Shown here in pieces: positions 19,350 through 28,988 of a DNA stretch of 64,000 nucleotides. A program made the position numbers and the translations under genes. The stretch is from the NCBI RefSeq assembly GCF_001748145.1, contig NZ_BCQA01000001.1, forward strand, positions 2,167,501 to 2,231,500, in the 5' to 3' direction. The DNA comes from Bosea sp. BIWAKO-01. GTDB taxonomy: Bacteria; Pseudomonadota; Alphaproteobacteria; Rhizobiales; Beijerinckiaceae. Under the pieces are notes generated by a model. The model worked only from the letters and a program-made list of their open reading frames with translations. It was not told the DNA's origin and ran no database searches. Position 1 is the first letter of the stretch. Each line of letters opens with the position of its first letter.

Positions 19350-20274
19350 CGAGACAGTGGCGCCTCCGCAGGCGCAGCAGCCGCGCCCGAAGAAGCGCGA
19401 CGTTCATGGCTGGGTGGTGCTCGACAAGCCCGTCGGCATGACCTCGACCCATGCGGTCAGCGTGGTGAAGCGCGCCTTCAGCGCCAAGAAGGCCGGCCAT
19501 GCCGGAACGCTCGACCCGCTCGCTTCAGGCCTGCTGCCGATCGCACTGGGGGAGGCGACCAAGACCGTCCCCTTCGTCATGGATGGTCGGAAAGCCTATC
19601 AGTTCACCGTCGCCTGGGGCTCGCAGACCGAGACCGACGATACCGAAGGCCGCGTCATCGCGACCTCGGAGCTGCGCCCGCTGGAAGACGCCATTGCGGC
19701 CCTCCTGCCGCGCTTCACCGGCACGATCCTGCAAACGCCTCCCAAATACTCGGCCATCAAGATCGCCGGCGAGCGCGCTTATGACCTCGCCCGGGACGGT
19801 GAAGAGGTGGTGCTGGAGCCGCGCCCCGTGGAGATCGATGCATTGTCGATCGTCAGCCATGACGGCGCGACGACGACCTTCGAGGCGGAATGCGGCAAAG
19901 GCACCTATGTGCGCGCCATCGCTCGTGATCTCGGCGTTGCGCTCGGCTGCCTCGGGCATGTCGCCCATCTCAGGCGCACGCGCGTCGGCCCCTTCACGGT
20001 GACCGAGGCAACGACCGTCGAGACGCTGCGCAGCAGCCAGGAAGAGGCCGAGGGCGCACTCCGGCCGGTCGCGGCAGCGCTTGAGCTCATTCCGGAGATC
20101 GTGGTCCATCGCGATGCGGCCCTGCGGCTGAAGCGTGGTCAGAGCGCGCTATTGCGCGGTCGCGATGCCCCGATCGAGGCCGAGGCCGTCTATGCCACCA
20201 GCGGCGGCGTGCTGATCGCCACTGGCTCGATCAGCAATGGCGAGCTGGTGCCGCATCGTGTCTTCAATCTCTAG
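19336..20274 (+). CDS. truB: tRNA pseudouridine(55) synthase TruB
   Basis: Makes pseudouridine 55 in the T-loop of nearly all tRNAs. The 312-residue protein shows motif [14 protein letters not shown] (about residues 21-33) and the catalytic segment [14 protein letters not shown] (about 55-68) with the nucleophilic aspartate. The later [12 protein letters not shown] motif is also present. Its start lies inside the end of rbfA. A 13-bp hairpin follows the stop directly. Confidence 0.96.
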   Translation: MTTNSETVAPPQAQQPRPKKRDVHGWVVLDKPVGMTSTHAVSVVKRAFSAKKAGHAGTLDPLASGLLPIALGEATKTVPFVMDGRKAYQFTVAWGSQTETDDTEGRVIATSELRPLEDAIAALLPRFTGTILQTPPKYSAIKIAGERAYDLARDGEEVVLEPRPVEIDALSIVSHDGATTTFEAECGKGTYVRAIARDLGVALGCLGHVAHLRRTRVGPFTVTEATTVETLRSSQEEAEGALRPVAAALELIPEIVVHRDAALRLKRGQSALLRGRDAPIEAEAVYATSGGVLIATGSISNGELVPHRVFNL

Positions 20275-20276
20275 TC

Positions 20277-20307
20277 CATGGGGTCGGATCTCGTATCCGA
20301 CCCCATG
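20277..20307 (+). terminator. Stem-loop directly after truB
   Basis: A perfect 13-bp inverted repeat CATGGGGTCGGAT (20277-20289) with its complement (20295-20307) around CTCGT. It starts two bases after the truB stop. It lacks a T-tract, so it may serve as an RNA 3'-end stabiliser or a weak terminator. Confidence 0.5.
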
Positions 20308-20523
20308 ATTCGCCCCCCTGGGTTTGCGTCGGCTCTTCCGAAAGCCGCAATTCATTTTTCGGGCCGCCGGGACGAGATTGAACTGCGTGGCACGCAAGCG
20401 TGCAGCGTCACGCAGGGGCGGTGCGCGAAACAGGCGGCTGTACTTCCCGGCTGAACTACGATGGGCTTTCATAGCCCATTTTGAAGCCCGCCGAGGCGGC
20501 ATCGAGCGCCGCTCCGGGGGACC

Positions 20524-20874
20524 ATGTCCCTCAGCCAGGTTTTTCACGCTTTTGGCGCCCTTGCTGCCAACATCGTGCCGACCATGAGAACGGTGCGCCA
20601 TTCGAAATCGAACTTGATCGTGCCAAGCCGCTGTATCCGGCCGCGCGGGCCGTACTCGAGTTATGGGTCACGGAGGATGGCACGGTCGCGGCTCGATCTG
20701 CGCCGCGACGGCCGCTGCGGCAAGCTGCGGGGCACCGCCCCTCGTGCCTATGGCGGCCGCTACGAAAGCGACCCGTCGCATCTCTATTTCGAAGACGATA
20801 CTGGCCTCCTTGCGCTGGCGAGCTGCGTCGCGGCGACCTGCCACTCGGCGGCCGCCCGCTACCAGAAAGCCTGA
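20524..20874 (+). CDS. Hypothetical protein, low support
   Basis: A 116-residue frame preceded by a GGGGGA stretch. Its codon third positions are G/C-rich (roughly three quarters), as in real genes here, and its C-terminal half (segment YESDPSHLYFEDDTG) looks protein-like. The upstream half reads less convincingly. Another frame (segment FEIELDRAKPLYP at about 20600-20640) also looks protein-like, so a frameshifted or decayed gene is possible. I recognise no domain. The 20308-20523 stretch before it holds nothing I can identify. The gene converges on the reductase gene 16 bases away. Confidence 0.35.
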   Translation: MSLSQVFHAFGALAANIVPTMRTVRHSKSNLIVPSRCIRPRGPYSSYGSRRMARSRLDLRRDGRCGKLRGTAPRAYGGRYESDPSHLYFEDDTGLLALASCVAATCHSAAARYQKA

Positions 20875-20889
20875 ATTGCTCGCGATGGT

Positions 20890-21501
20890 TCAGTAACCGA
20901 CAGTGAAGCGTCGGCGCGAATGGGCTGGCTTCTCCAGTTCGTCGACCAGTGCGATCGCGTAGTCCTCGGCCGAAATCGCGCTCTTGCCCTGCGCATCGAC
21001 CAGAAGCTGATCCCCGCCGAGGCGGAACGTGCCGGTGCGCTCGCCGGGCTGGATCAGCGCTGAGGGTGACAGGAACGTCCAGTCCAGTTTGTTCTCACCC
21101 TTGAGCAGCTCGAGGAAGGCGCCGCCCTTCTTCGCTTCGGCCAGATAGATCGCCGGGAACTCCGGCGTGTCGAACAGTTGCTTACCTGGCGCGACCTCGA
21201 GACTTCCCGCGCCACCGACGACGAGATAGCGCTTCACGCCGGACTGCTTGACGGCGGCCAGCAGAACCGCCGGGTCGCTCGCGGTGAAATGAACGGCGCT
21301 GATCACCGCGTCATGATCGGCGAGCACACTGGCCAGCCCGTCGCGATCGAACACATCGCCCTTCAGCGCCGTCACACCGGTCGCCGCTGCGACCTTTTCG
21401 GGGTTGCGGGTGATCGCCGAAACCGCGTGTCCGCGGGCGGAGAGCTCGGCCAGCAGGCGCGAGCCGATGAAGCCGGTAGCGCCAATGAGAGCGATTTTCA
21501 T
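20890..21501 (-). CDS. NAD(P)-binding atypical SDR / NmrA-like reductase
   Basis: A 203-residue Rossmann protein with the dinucleotide-binding motif GATGFIGSRLL at residues 7-17 and an atypical short-chain dehydrogenase layout (YLVVGGAGSLEV around 95-106). Enzymes of this group (YwnB/YesF-like) are NAD(P)H-binding oxidoreductases or redox-sensing proteins whose substrates are mostly unknown. It is divergent from an HxlR-type regulator, and the 40-60-base control region between them contains an 8-bp inverted repeat. This pairing is frequent in proteobacteria and suggests induction by an electrophile or quinone stress, which is inference only. Confidence 0.85.
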   Translation of the reverse strand: MKIALIGATGFIGSRLLAELSARGHAVSAITRNPEKVAAATGVTALKGDVFDRDGLASVLADHDAVISAVHFTASDPAVLLAAVKQSGVKRYLVVGGAGSLEVAPGKQLFDTPEFPAIYLAEAKKGGAFLELLKGENKLDWTFLSPSALIQPGERTGTFRLGGDQLLVDAQGKSAISAEDYAIALVDELEKPAHSRRRFTVGY

Positions 21502-21516
21502 GAGACCTGCCTTTAC

Positions 21517-21555
21517 CTAGTATCTTTCAGAAACCAACATCCTGTGTGATACTAG
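21517..21555. promoter_or_regulatory. Putative HxlR operator between divergent genes
   Basis: CTAGTATC (21517-21524) and its exact complement GATACTAG (21548-21555) are centred 31 bp apart, about three helical turns. They lie between the reductase start (21501) and the regulator gene. This is what one expects for a dimeric winged-helix repressor controlling both promoters. Position of the right arm argues against a regulator start at 21546. Confidence 0.55.
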
Positions 21556-21623
21556 ATGGAGGCAGCGTGGAGCCTCGTAAAGAAGGCACTTTCACGCGAC
21601 ATGGTCACCTCAGGGAAACCCCG

Positions 21624-22010
21624 ATGCTGCAACGCCCGGACGCCTTCAACGCGCAATGCCCGACCCGCCAGGTCCTCGACCGCATCGGCGACAAATGGGC
21701 GGTGCTGATCCTGATCCTGCTCGGAGAGGGGACCTTGCGGTTCAACGAGCTGCGCCGGCGCATCGACAACATCTCGCAGAAGATGCTCTCGCAGACATTG
21801 CGAAGCCTGGAGCGCGATGGGTTGATCAGCCGCGAGGCGTTCCCCACCGTGCCCGTGACTGTCGAGTATTCGCTGACCGAGCTCGGCCGCACGCTTGCAG
21901 CGACCGTGCACGGATTGACGCGCTGGGCCGAGGCCCATATCGGCGAGGTCGAGGAAGCGCAGAGGCGCTACGACCGCGGTCTGCCCCGGCCTGCCTCGTC
22001 GCCGCGCTAG
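21624..22010 (+). CDS. HxlR-family winged-helix transcriptional regulator
   Basis: A 128-residue MarR-like winged-helix protein. It has the HxlR hallmark N-terminus with a cysteine before the DNA-binding domain (CPTRQVLDRIGDKWAVLIL, C at about residue 12), then the recognition segment LRFNELRRRIDNISQKMLSQTLRSLE. HxlR members often sense reactive aldehydes, quinones or oxidants through this cysteine. In-frame starts exist at 21546 and GTG 21567; I chose ATG 21624 because the upstream options run into the probable operator. It presumably controls the divergent reductase and itself. Confidence 0.85.
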   Translation: MLQRPDAFNAQCPTRQVLDRIGDKWAVLILILLGEGTLRFNELRRRIDNISQKMLSQTLRSLERDGLISREAFPTVPVTVEYSLTELGRTLAATVHGLTRWAEAHIGEVEEAQRRYDRGLPRPASSPR

Positions 22011-22163
22011 CGTTTTGCCCAGATTCGTGTATATCCCGCGCCAACCGGCCTTGCGGCTGGCTGCGCATCTCCTCCGCGATGAGGTGGATTGCGGGTTCCG
22101 GACCTTGCTGGACGACATCCCGGCCTGGCCCGCCAGATCAACATCCAACTGAAGGATCACACG

Positions 22164-22433
22164 ATGTCGATTACGCCGGAGCGCAAGACGGCGCTCGTGA
22201 AGGAACATGCCACCAAGCCGAATGACACCGGTTCGCCGGAGGTCCAGGTCGCGATCCTGACGGAGCGCATCAACAACCTGACCGGTCACTTCAAGTCGCA
22301 TGTCAAGGACAACCACTCGCGTCGCGGCCTGCTCAAGCTGGTTTCGCAGCGCCGTTCGTTGCTCGACTATCTCAAGGGCAAGAGCGAAGCGCGCTACAGG
22401 ACGCTGATCGAGAAGCTCGGCATCCGCCGCTGA
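22164..22433 (+). CDS. rpsO: 30S ribosomal protein S15
   Basis: The 89-residue protein begins [12 protein letters not shown] and contains the S15 signature [21 protein letters not shown] (residues about 23-43) and [15 protein letters not shown]15 binds the central domain of 16S rRNA early in 30S assembly. A GAAGGAT ribosome-binding site precedes the ATG. The order truB-rpsO-pnp is kept, apart from the intruding reductase/HxlR pair. An intrinsic terminator follows at 22451-22483. Confidence 0.97.
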   Translation: MSITPERKTALVKEHATKPNDTGSPEVQVAILTERINNLTGHFKSHVKDNHSRRGLLKLVSQRRSLLDYLKGKSEARYRTLIEKLGIRR

Positions 22434-22450
22434 TCGATCGCAAGAGCTTC

Positions 22451-22483
22451 CCGCCCGGCACCGATCGGTTCCGGGCGGTTTTT
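22451..22483 (+). terminator. Intrinsic terminator of rpsO
   Basis: The outer stem CCGCCCGG (22451-22458) pairs with CCGGGCGG (22471-22478), with an inner CCGA/TCGG pairing, and is followed by TTTTT (22479-22483). It starts 17 bases after the rpsO stop. Confidence 0.85.
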
Positions 22484-22485
22484 CC

Positions 22486-22535
22486 AGAGCATGATGCCGA
22501 AGGGTGGGAACCACTTTTTGGGCGACATGATGCTC
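22486..22535. repeat. Dispersed intergenic repeat, copy 1
   Basis: A roughly 50-base element with AGAGCATGATG at one end and CATGATGCTC at the other and an internal GGGAACCACTTTTT core. Its layout resembles short palindromic repeats scattered through Rhizobiales genomes. A diverged copy lies at 50681-50733. It occupies part of the 318-base rpsO-pnp gap; the rest of that gap (22536-22751) is the pnp leader, in which I see no clear hairpin pair. Confidence 0.55.
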
Positions 22536-22751
22536 CTACTCCAGGGTCTGGCCGCAATGGTGCGGCGCCCTGACTCCAACGCGGCGGCCGCATGGGTGGC
22601 TTAGCCGCAGGCCTCCGCCGGACGCCCCGACGTCCATGGCAGGATCGCCGAGCGCTCGGGCGCAATGCTCACCGTCTCCCGAGCTTTCCGCCGTCTTGCC
22701 CATGGGCTTGAGACGTCCGGACGTGTGCCACATCCGATCCGAAAGAGAACC

Positions 22752-24926
<2,175 letters not shown>

Positions 24927-24953
24927 GCTCCGGCTTCATCGCCAGACCACAGG

Positions 24954-24991
24954 ACGCCCCGCATCCCAGGATGCGGGGCGTTTTCTTTTTT
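24954..24991 (+). terminator. Intrinsic terminator of pnp
   Basis: A 13-bp perfect stem ACGCCCCGCATCC (24954-24966) with its complement (24969-24981) around CA, followed by TTTCTTTTTT. It lies 28 bases after the pnp stop and is the strongest terminator in the window. Confidence 0.93.
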
Positions 24992-25025
24992 GTGGTGCGA
25001 AGGGGCTGGCGCTCACGCCTGTCGC

Positions 25026-25046
25026 CCAATAGTCTAGACTTATTGG
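25026..25046. promoter_or_regulatory. Palindrome upstream of the flavin-binding gene
   Basis: CCAATA (25026-25031) and TATTGG (25041-25046) flank the inner palindrome GTCTAGAC. It ends 15 bases before the ATG at 25062. A self- or redox-regulated operator is possible; no regulator gene is adjacent. Confidence 0.35.
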
Positions 25047-25061
25047 CTCTTGGAGATCGGC

Positions 25062-25697
25062 ATGACCGACCACAGCATCACGTCGCTCGAGACGCTCGCC
25101 GCCCGATATCCGAACCCCGTCGCGCCAGCCTCGGTTGCCAAGGAGATCGACCATGTCGACGAGAACTATGCTGCGCTGATCGCTGTCTCGCCCTTCATGG
25201 TGCTCGCGACCAACGGTCCGGAGGGCCTGGATTGTTCGCCGCGCGGGGATCTGCCGGGCTTTGTCACGGTCCGGGACGCGAAAACGCTCCTGATTCCAGA
25301 CAGAAAAGGCAATAACCGTCTGGATTCATTAAGAAATATCCTGTTCGATCCGAGAATCGGAATGCTCTTCCTGGTCCCCGGTTACGGCGAAACCCTTCGG
25401 GTGAACGGCACAGCGACCCTTTCGGCCGACCCCGAGCTCTGCGCGCGCTTCGAGATGGCCGGAAAGCTGCCGGCCTGCGTGATCGTGGTCGATGTGGAAC
25501 AGGTCTACTTCCAGTGCTCGCGCGCCGTGGTCCGGGCCGACCTTTGGAGCCCGGCCAAGCATGCCGACAGGCGTGAGTTGCCAAGCGCCGGACAGATCCT
25601 GCGTGACATCACTGCGCGGAACGAGGCGATCGAGACCTTCGACGGCGCAGCCTATGACAAGGCGCTGCCGGAGCGCGTGAAGGCAACGCTGTACTGA
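25062..25697 (+). CDS. Pyridoxamine 5'-phosphate oxidase-family FMN-binding protein
   Basis: The 211-residue protein has the split-barrel fold of the PNPOx-like family: FMVLATNGPEGLDCSPRGD (about residues 45-63) and LLIPDRKGNNRLDSLRNIL (about 83-101) match the MSMEG_1061-type subfamily, in which FMN or F420 may bind. True pyridoxine oxidase activity is unlikely because the PNPOx C-terminal signature is missing. I prefer ATG 25062 with GGAG seven bases upstream; TTG 25050 is an alternative. It stands alone between the pnp terminator and a convergent kinase gene. Substrate unknown. Confidence 0.82.
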   Translation: MTDHSITSLETLAARYPNPVAPASVAKEIDHVDENYAALIAVSPFMVLATNGPEGLDCSPRGDLPGFVTVRDAKTLLIPDRKGNNRLDSLRNILFDPRIGMLFLVPGYGETLRVNGTATLSADPELCARFEMAGKLPACVIVVDVEQVYFQCSRAVVRADLWSPAKHADRRELPSAGQILRDITARNEAIETFDGAAYDKALPERVKATLY

Positions 25698-25706
25698 AAC
25701 CGTCAT

Positions 25707-25793
25707 GCTCGGCCCCCGGCCGAGCAGCCGCGTCTTGCGACGCGACTCGTTGAAGGGCGTGTCACGATGGGTTCAGGCCCAACGATGACACGC
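25707..25793. repeat. Three tandem stem-loops in a convergent intergenic region
   Basis: Three separate perfect stems lie in a row: GCTCGGCC/GGCCGAGC (25707-25725), CGCGTC/GACGCG (25729-25744) and GCGTGTCA/TGACACGC (25757-25764 with 25786-25793). They fill the gap between the stops of the flavin-binding gene and the convergent kinase gene. They may end both transcripts or represent a mosaic palindromic element. Confidence 0.6.
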
Positions 25794-25814
25794 CGAGCCT
25801 GAACCCCGATCAGG

Positions 25815-26813
25815 TCACAGCAGGCCGTTGTCGCCCGCCAGCACCTTCAGGTTCACATCCGGCCTTGCACCGACATGGCTGATGATTTCGGCAGCCGCGA
25901 GCGCGCCAAGCCGCAGCGAGTCCCGCACCTCGCGCCCCGAGGTCAGGCCGAAGAGGAAGCCCGCGGCGAAGAGGTCGCCCGCGCCGGTTGAATCGACGAT
26001 GCGCTCCACCGGGAAGACCGGTTCGGCAACAATACCGTCCGGCGTCACCGCCAGAGCGCCCTTCTCCGAGCGCGTCACCGCCGCAACGATGTTCTCCGCG
26101 CGCAGCGCAGCGAGCGCGCTGTCGAAATCGCCGGTCTGGTAGAGGCTCTTCAGCTCGTGCTCATTGGCGAAGACGATATCGACCAGCCGGTTGCGGATCA
26201 GCCCGAGGAACTCGTCGCGATAACGATCCACGCAGAAGGAATCCGACAGGGTGATCGCGACACGGCCGCCTGCTGCATGGGCAAACTCAGAGGCCTTGCG
26301 GAAGGCTTCCTTGGCTGCCGGCGGATCCCAGAGATAGCCCTCGAGATAGATGATATCGGCGTTCTGGACCGTATCCTTGTCGACATCCGCGACGGTGAGG
26401 CCCTGGCAGGCGCCGAGATAGGTGTTCATCGTGCGCTCGCCATCAGGCGTGACGAAGATGAAGGAGCGGGCGGTCGCCGGGCCCTCGGCGGCGAAAGCCG
26501 TATCGAAGCTGACGCCCTGCGAGGTCAGGTCATGCCGGTAGAGCTTGCCGAGTTCGTCCTGCTTCACCTTGCCGATGAAGGCACCCTTGCCGCCAAAGGA
26601 GGCTAGGCCCGCGATGGTATTGGCGGCGGAACCGCCCGAGATGACCTTGGCCGGGCCCATCGCCGCGTAGAGCGTCTCCGCACGGGGCTCGTCGATCAGC
26701 ATCATCGCGCCCTTGGTCAGCTCATGCGCGACCAGAAAATCCTCTTCCGCGCGAGCGATGACATCGACGATGGCGTTGCCGAGCGCCAGGACATCATAAC
26801 GGGCATTTTTCAT
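25815..26813 (-). CDS. PfkB-family carbohydrate kinase, probably adenosine kinase
   Basis: The 332-residue protein has both ribokinase-family signatures: the N-terminal GGSAANTIAGLASFGG segment (about residues 60-75) and the C-terminal catalytic STGAGDLFAAGFL segment with the anion-hole GAGD and catalytic aspartate near residue 277. The family in Rhizobiales is annotated as adenosine kinase, which converts adenosine to AMP; this would recycle adenosine from S-adenosylhomocysteine breakdown. Substrate choice inside PfkB proteins is hard to read, so inosine-guanosine or sugar kinase remains possible. Monocistronic, leftward. Confidence 0.85.
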   Translation of the reverse strand: MKNARYDVLALGNAIVDVIARAEEDFLVAHELTKGAMMLIDEPRAETLYAAMGPAKVISGGSAANTIAGLASFGGKGAFIGKVKQDELGKLYRHDLTSQGVSFDTAFAAEGPATARSFIFVTPDGERTMNTYLGACQGLTVADVDKDTVQNADIIYLEGYLWDPPAAKEAFRKASEFAHAAGGRVAITLSDSFCVDRYRDEFLGLIRNRLVDIVFANEHELKSLYQTGDFDSALAALRAENIVAAVTRSEKGALAVTPDGIVAEPVFPVERIVDSTGAGDLFAAGFLFGLTSGREVRDSLRLGALAAAEIISHVGARPDVNLKVLAGDNGLL

Positions 26814-26880
26814 GAAGGAGTTCCGCGGGTTGGCGAGGATGGGACGAATGATGGGCGTTTCGCATCAGGACCGGATGCGG

Positions 26881-27255
26881 TCAAGCGCGGCCGCGCCGGC
26901 GACTGGCCTGGTCAAGCACGGCGCGCAGCGCAGCAAGTTCGTCGGGGCCGAGTTCGGCGATCTCAAGGGCAAGGCGGTTGGCGATCAGCGTCGCCTCCGG
27001 TGCAAGTCCCGCAGTATCGACCGTGATGCGGGGGTGGGACAGCTCGGCGAGACGAACAAGTTCGTCAGCCTCGTCCCAGATCACGCCGAGCAGATGGATC
27101 ACGCCCTGGATCAGCGCAAAGGTCGGCTGGCCGCGCTTGCCATGCTCAAGGGCCGAGAGATAGGCCGGCGTGACGCCCAGCGCCGCCGCCATTCCGGCCA
27201 GCGTCACGCCGCGAGCTGCGCGCAGCTCCCGAACGCGCTGGCCAAAAGGTGTCAC
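26881..27255 (-). CDS. XRE-family helix-turn-helix protein
   Basis: A 124-residue DNA-binding protein with a Cro/C1 helix-turn-helix at about residues 5-60 (VRELRAARGVTLAGMAAALGVTP, then LSALEHGKRGQP). It is the last gene of a leftward operon tim44-like, mltA, smr, xre. Its start overlaps the smr stop as ATGA. The target genes are unknown; the same smr-xre pairing occurs in other Rhizobiales, so it is a stable chromosomal gene. Confidence 0.86.
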   Translation of the reverse strand: MTPFGQRVRELRAARGVTLAGMAAALGVTPAYLSALEHGKRGQPTFALIQGVIHLLGVIWDEADELVRLAELSHPRITVDTAGLAPEATLIANRLALEIAELGPDELAALRAVLDQASRRRGRA

Positions 27256-27809
27256 GCGCCACTCTCACGGTGCCGGCGCAGGCGGATATAGAGCGCGCCG
27301 GCGCCGCCATGACGCTGCTCGGCCTCCTCGAAACCGACGACGAAAGGGCGCAGATCCGGTAGCCGCAGCCAGTGCGGCACGCTGCGGCGCAGGACCCCAC
27401 GCTCTTCGCCGAAGATCGCATCGCCTGCGGCGCCCTTGCCTGTCACGACCAGAGCCAGCCTGGTGCCGCGTGCCTGCTCGCGGCGCAAAAAGGCACATAG
27501 CGCCGCATGAGCAGCATCCTGCCGCAGGCCGTGCAGGTCGATTACCGCCTCGACGGATTGGGTTCCGCGACGCAACTGCGTGCGCAGGCGGCGCTCGAGC
27601 GGCGCCAGCGGCGGCGGGGTGGTCTTGGTCGGTTTGACGGCAACCACCACAACAGGGGTGGCAGCTTCGGCAGGAGGCGGCACCGGGGCTGCTGCAGGCT
27701 CCTCAGGCGGCAGCGCGGCGCGCCCCGGCAGTGGCGTCACCGAACGCGCAACCTGCCGCCACAGGGCAATGTCGGCTTCCGACAGGGTCTTCTCGCGACG
27801 GCGGCGCAT
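27252..27809 (-). CDS. Smr domain-containing protein (Smr/MutS2 C-terminal family)
   Basis: The 185-residue protein ends in an Smr domain (about residues 95-180) recognised by the DLHGLRQDAAHAAL start and the TGKG motif, as in MutS2 and E. coli SmrA/SmrB. Smr domains have endonuclease activity; some act on branched DNA, others (SmrB) on mRNA at collided ribosomes. The first 80 residues are Pro/Ala-rich and probably flexible. It is three bases from mltA and overlaps the xre gene. Which nucleic acid it cuts cannot be decided here. Confidence 0.88.
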   Translation of the reverse strand: MRRRREKTLSEADIALWRQVARSVTPLPGRAALPPEEPAAAPVPPPAEAATPVVVVAVKPTKTTPPPLAPLERRLRTQLRRGTQSVEAVIDLHGLRQDAAHAALCAFLRREQARGTRLALVVTGKGAAGDAIFGEERGVLRRSVPHWLRLPDLRPFVVGFEEAEQRHGGAGALYIRLRRHRESGA

Positions 27810-27812
27810 TCC

Positions 27813-28988
27813 TCAGCGCGCCTCCGCCCGCGGCCAGAGCACCGTGAAGTCAAAGGAATGGCGGACCAGCCCGGCGCGATGACCCGCCGCCTGGCCCGAA
27901 CCGACGAACAGATCGACCCGCGACGGTCCGACGATGGCGGATCCCGTATCCTGCGCAATCATCAAGCGTGACAGCCGCTCCATGTCGCCGCTGCCGGTGG
28001 GAATTGTCGCATCGATCCAGGCCGGCAGTCCGTAGGGCCAGATGGCGCGGTCGATGGCGATGCTACGCAGCGGCGTCAGGGCCAAACCCGCACCACCGAT
28101 CGGCCCCAAGTTGGGCGGCAAATCGTCCTTGCGGGCGAAGAAGACGAAGGAGCGGTTCAGGCGGATCAGGTCGCGGGCAAAACCGGCATCGGCCTTCAAC
28201 CGCGCGACCAGCTTGTCCATGGTCATCTCGGCCGGCGGGATGTTCTCGCGCTCGCTGAGCACCCGGCCGAGCGAGGTATAGGCGTGGCCGTTGCGGCCGG
28301 AATAGACCAGCCGCACGACCCTGCCGTCCTGCAACCGAACCCGTCCGGAGCCCTGCACCTGCAACACGAAGCGGTCGACCGGATCGCGCAGCCAGGCGAT
28401 TTCCAGGCCCTGCCCGTCGAGCGCGCCACTCTCGATCGCCGTCCGATCGGGATAGGGCTCCAGGCCCCGTGGAGTGCGGCGGGCGGCGGACAAGGCAGGT
28501 TCCAGCCCTGGCCAGGCGTCGCCTGCAAGGCGCGTCACCAGATCGGCAGGGCGGGCATAGAGCGGCGTTGGGAACTGGGCGGAGGGGGTGAGCGAGCCTT
28601 CGAACTCCGGCTCGAAATATCCGGTCATGAAGCCGCGCTCGGCGCCGCTCGGCCGGATGCGCCAGAAACTGAAACGCTCCTCGAAGAACCGACGCGCCGC
28701 CGTCCGGTCGACCGGCCCGCGAGCCGTCAGCCTGCCGGCTTCGGCGCAGATGCCGCTGAGCGCAGGCGGGATCGGGGCGCCTTGCCGAAGCGGGGGATCG
28801 GCGGCGCAGCCAGCTGCGAAAATCGCCAGCGCAATGCGGTGATCGTCATCGGGCCATCCCGGTATCGCGCCGGGAGAGATGGCCTCTGCGCGGGCGCCGG
28901 GCGGCAAGCTTGGACCGGCGGGCGCTTGTGTCATTGCAGCGGACAACATGGCGGCCACCAGCGCAATGCGCCCGAGGCCACGGGTCAC
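27813..28988 (-). CDS. mltA: Membrane-bound lytic murein transglycosylase A
   Basis: Cleaves the glycan strand of peptidoglycan to give 1,6-anhydromuropeptides. Of 391 residues, the N-terminus is a signal peptide (hydrophobic run LGRIALVAAMLSAAM); there is no clear lipobox, so it may be periplasmic instead of lipid-anchored. The MltA domain (about 90-270) includes LQVQGSGRVRL, and the 3D domain (about 285-385) includes AQDTGSAIVGPSRVDLF with the catalytic aspartate region. I chose GTG 28988 because it overlaps the upstream stop as GTGA and places the signal peptide at the start; ATG 29018 would add ten charged residues. Confidence 0.92.
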   Translation of the reverse strand: MTRGLGRIALVAAMLSAAMTQAPAGPSLPPGARAEAISPGAIPGWPDDDHRIALAIFAAGCAADPPLRQGAPIPPALSGICAEAGRLTARGPVDRTAARRFFEERFSFWRIRPSGAERGFMTGYFEPEFEGSLTPSAQFPTPLYARPADLVTRLAGDAWPGLEPALSAARRTPRGLEPYPDRTAIESGALDGQGLEIAWLRDPVDRFVLQVQGSGRVRLQDGRVVRLVYSGRNGHAYTSLGRVLSERENIPPAEMTMDKLVARLKADAGFARDLIRLNRSFVFFARKDDLPPNLGPIGGAGLALTPLRSIAIDRAIWPYGLPAWIDATIPTGSGDMERLSRLMIAQDTGSAIVGPSRVDLFVGSGQAAGHRAGLVRHSFDFTVLWPRAEAR

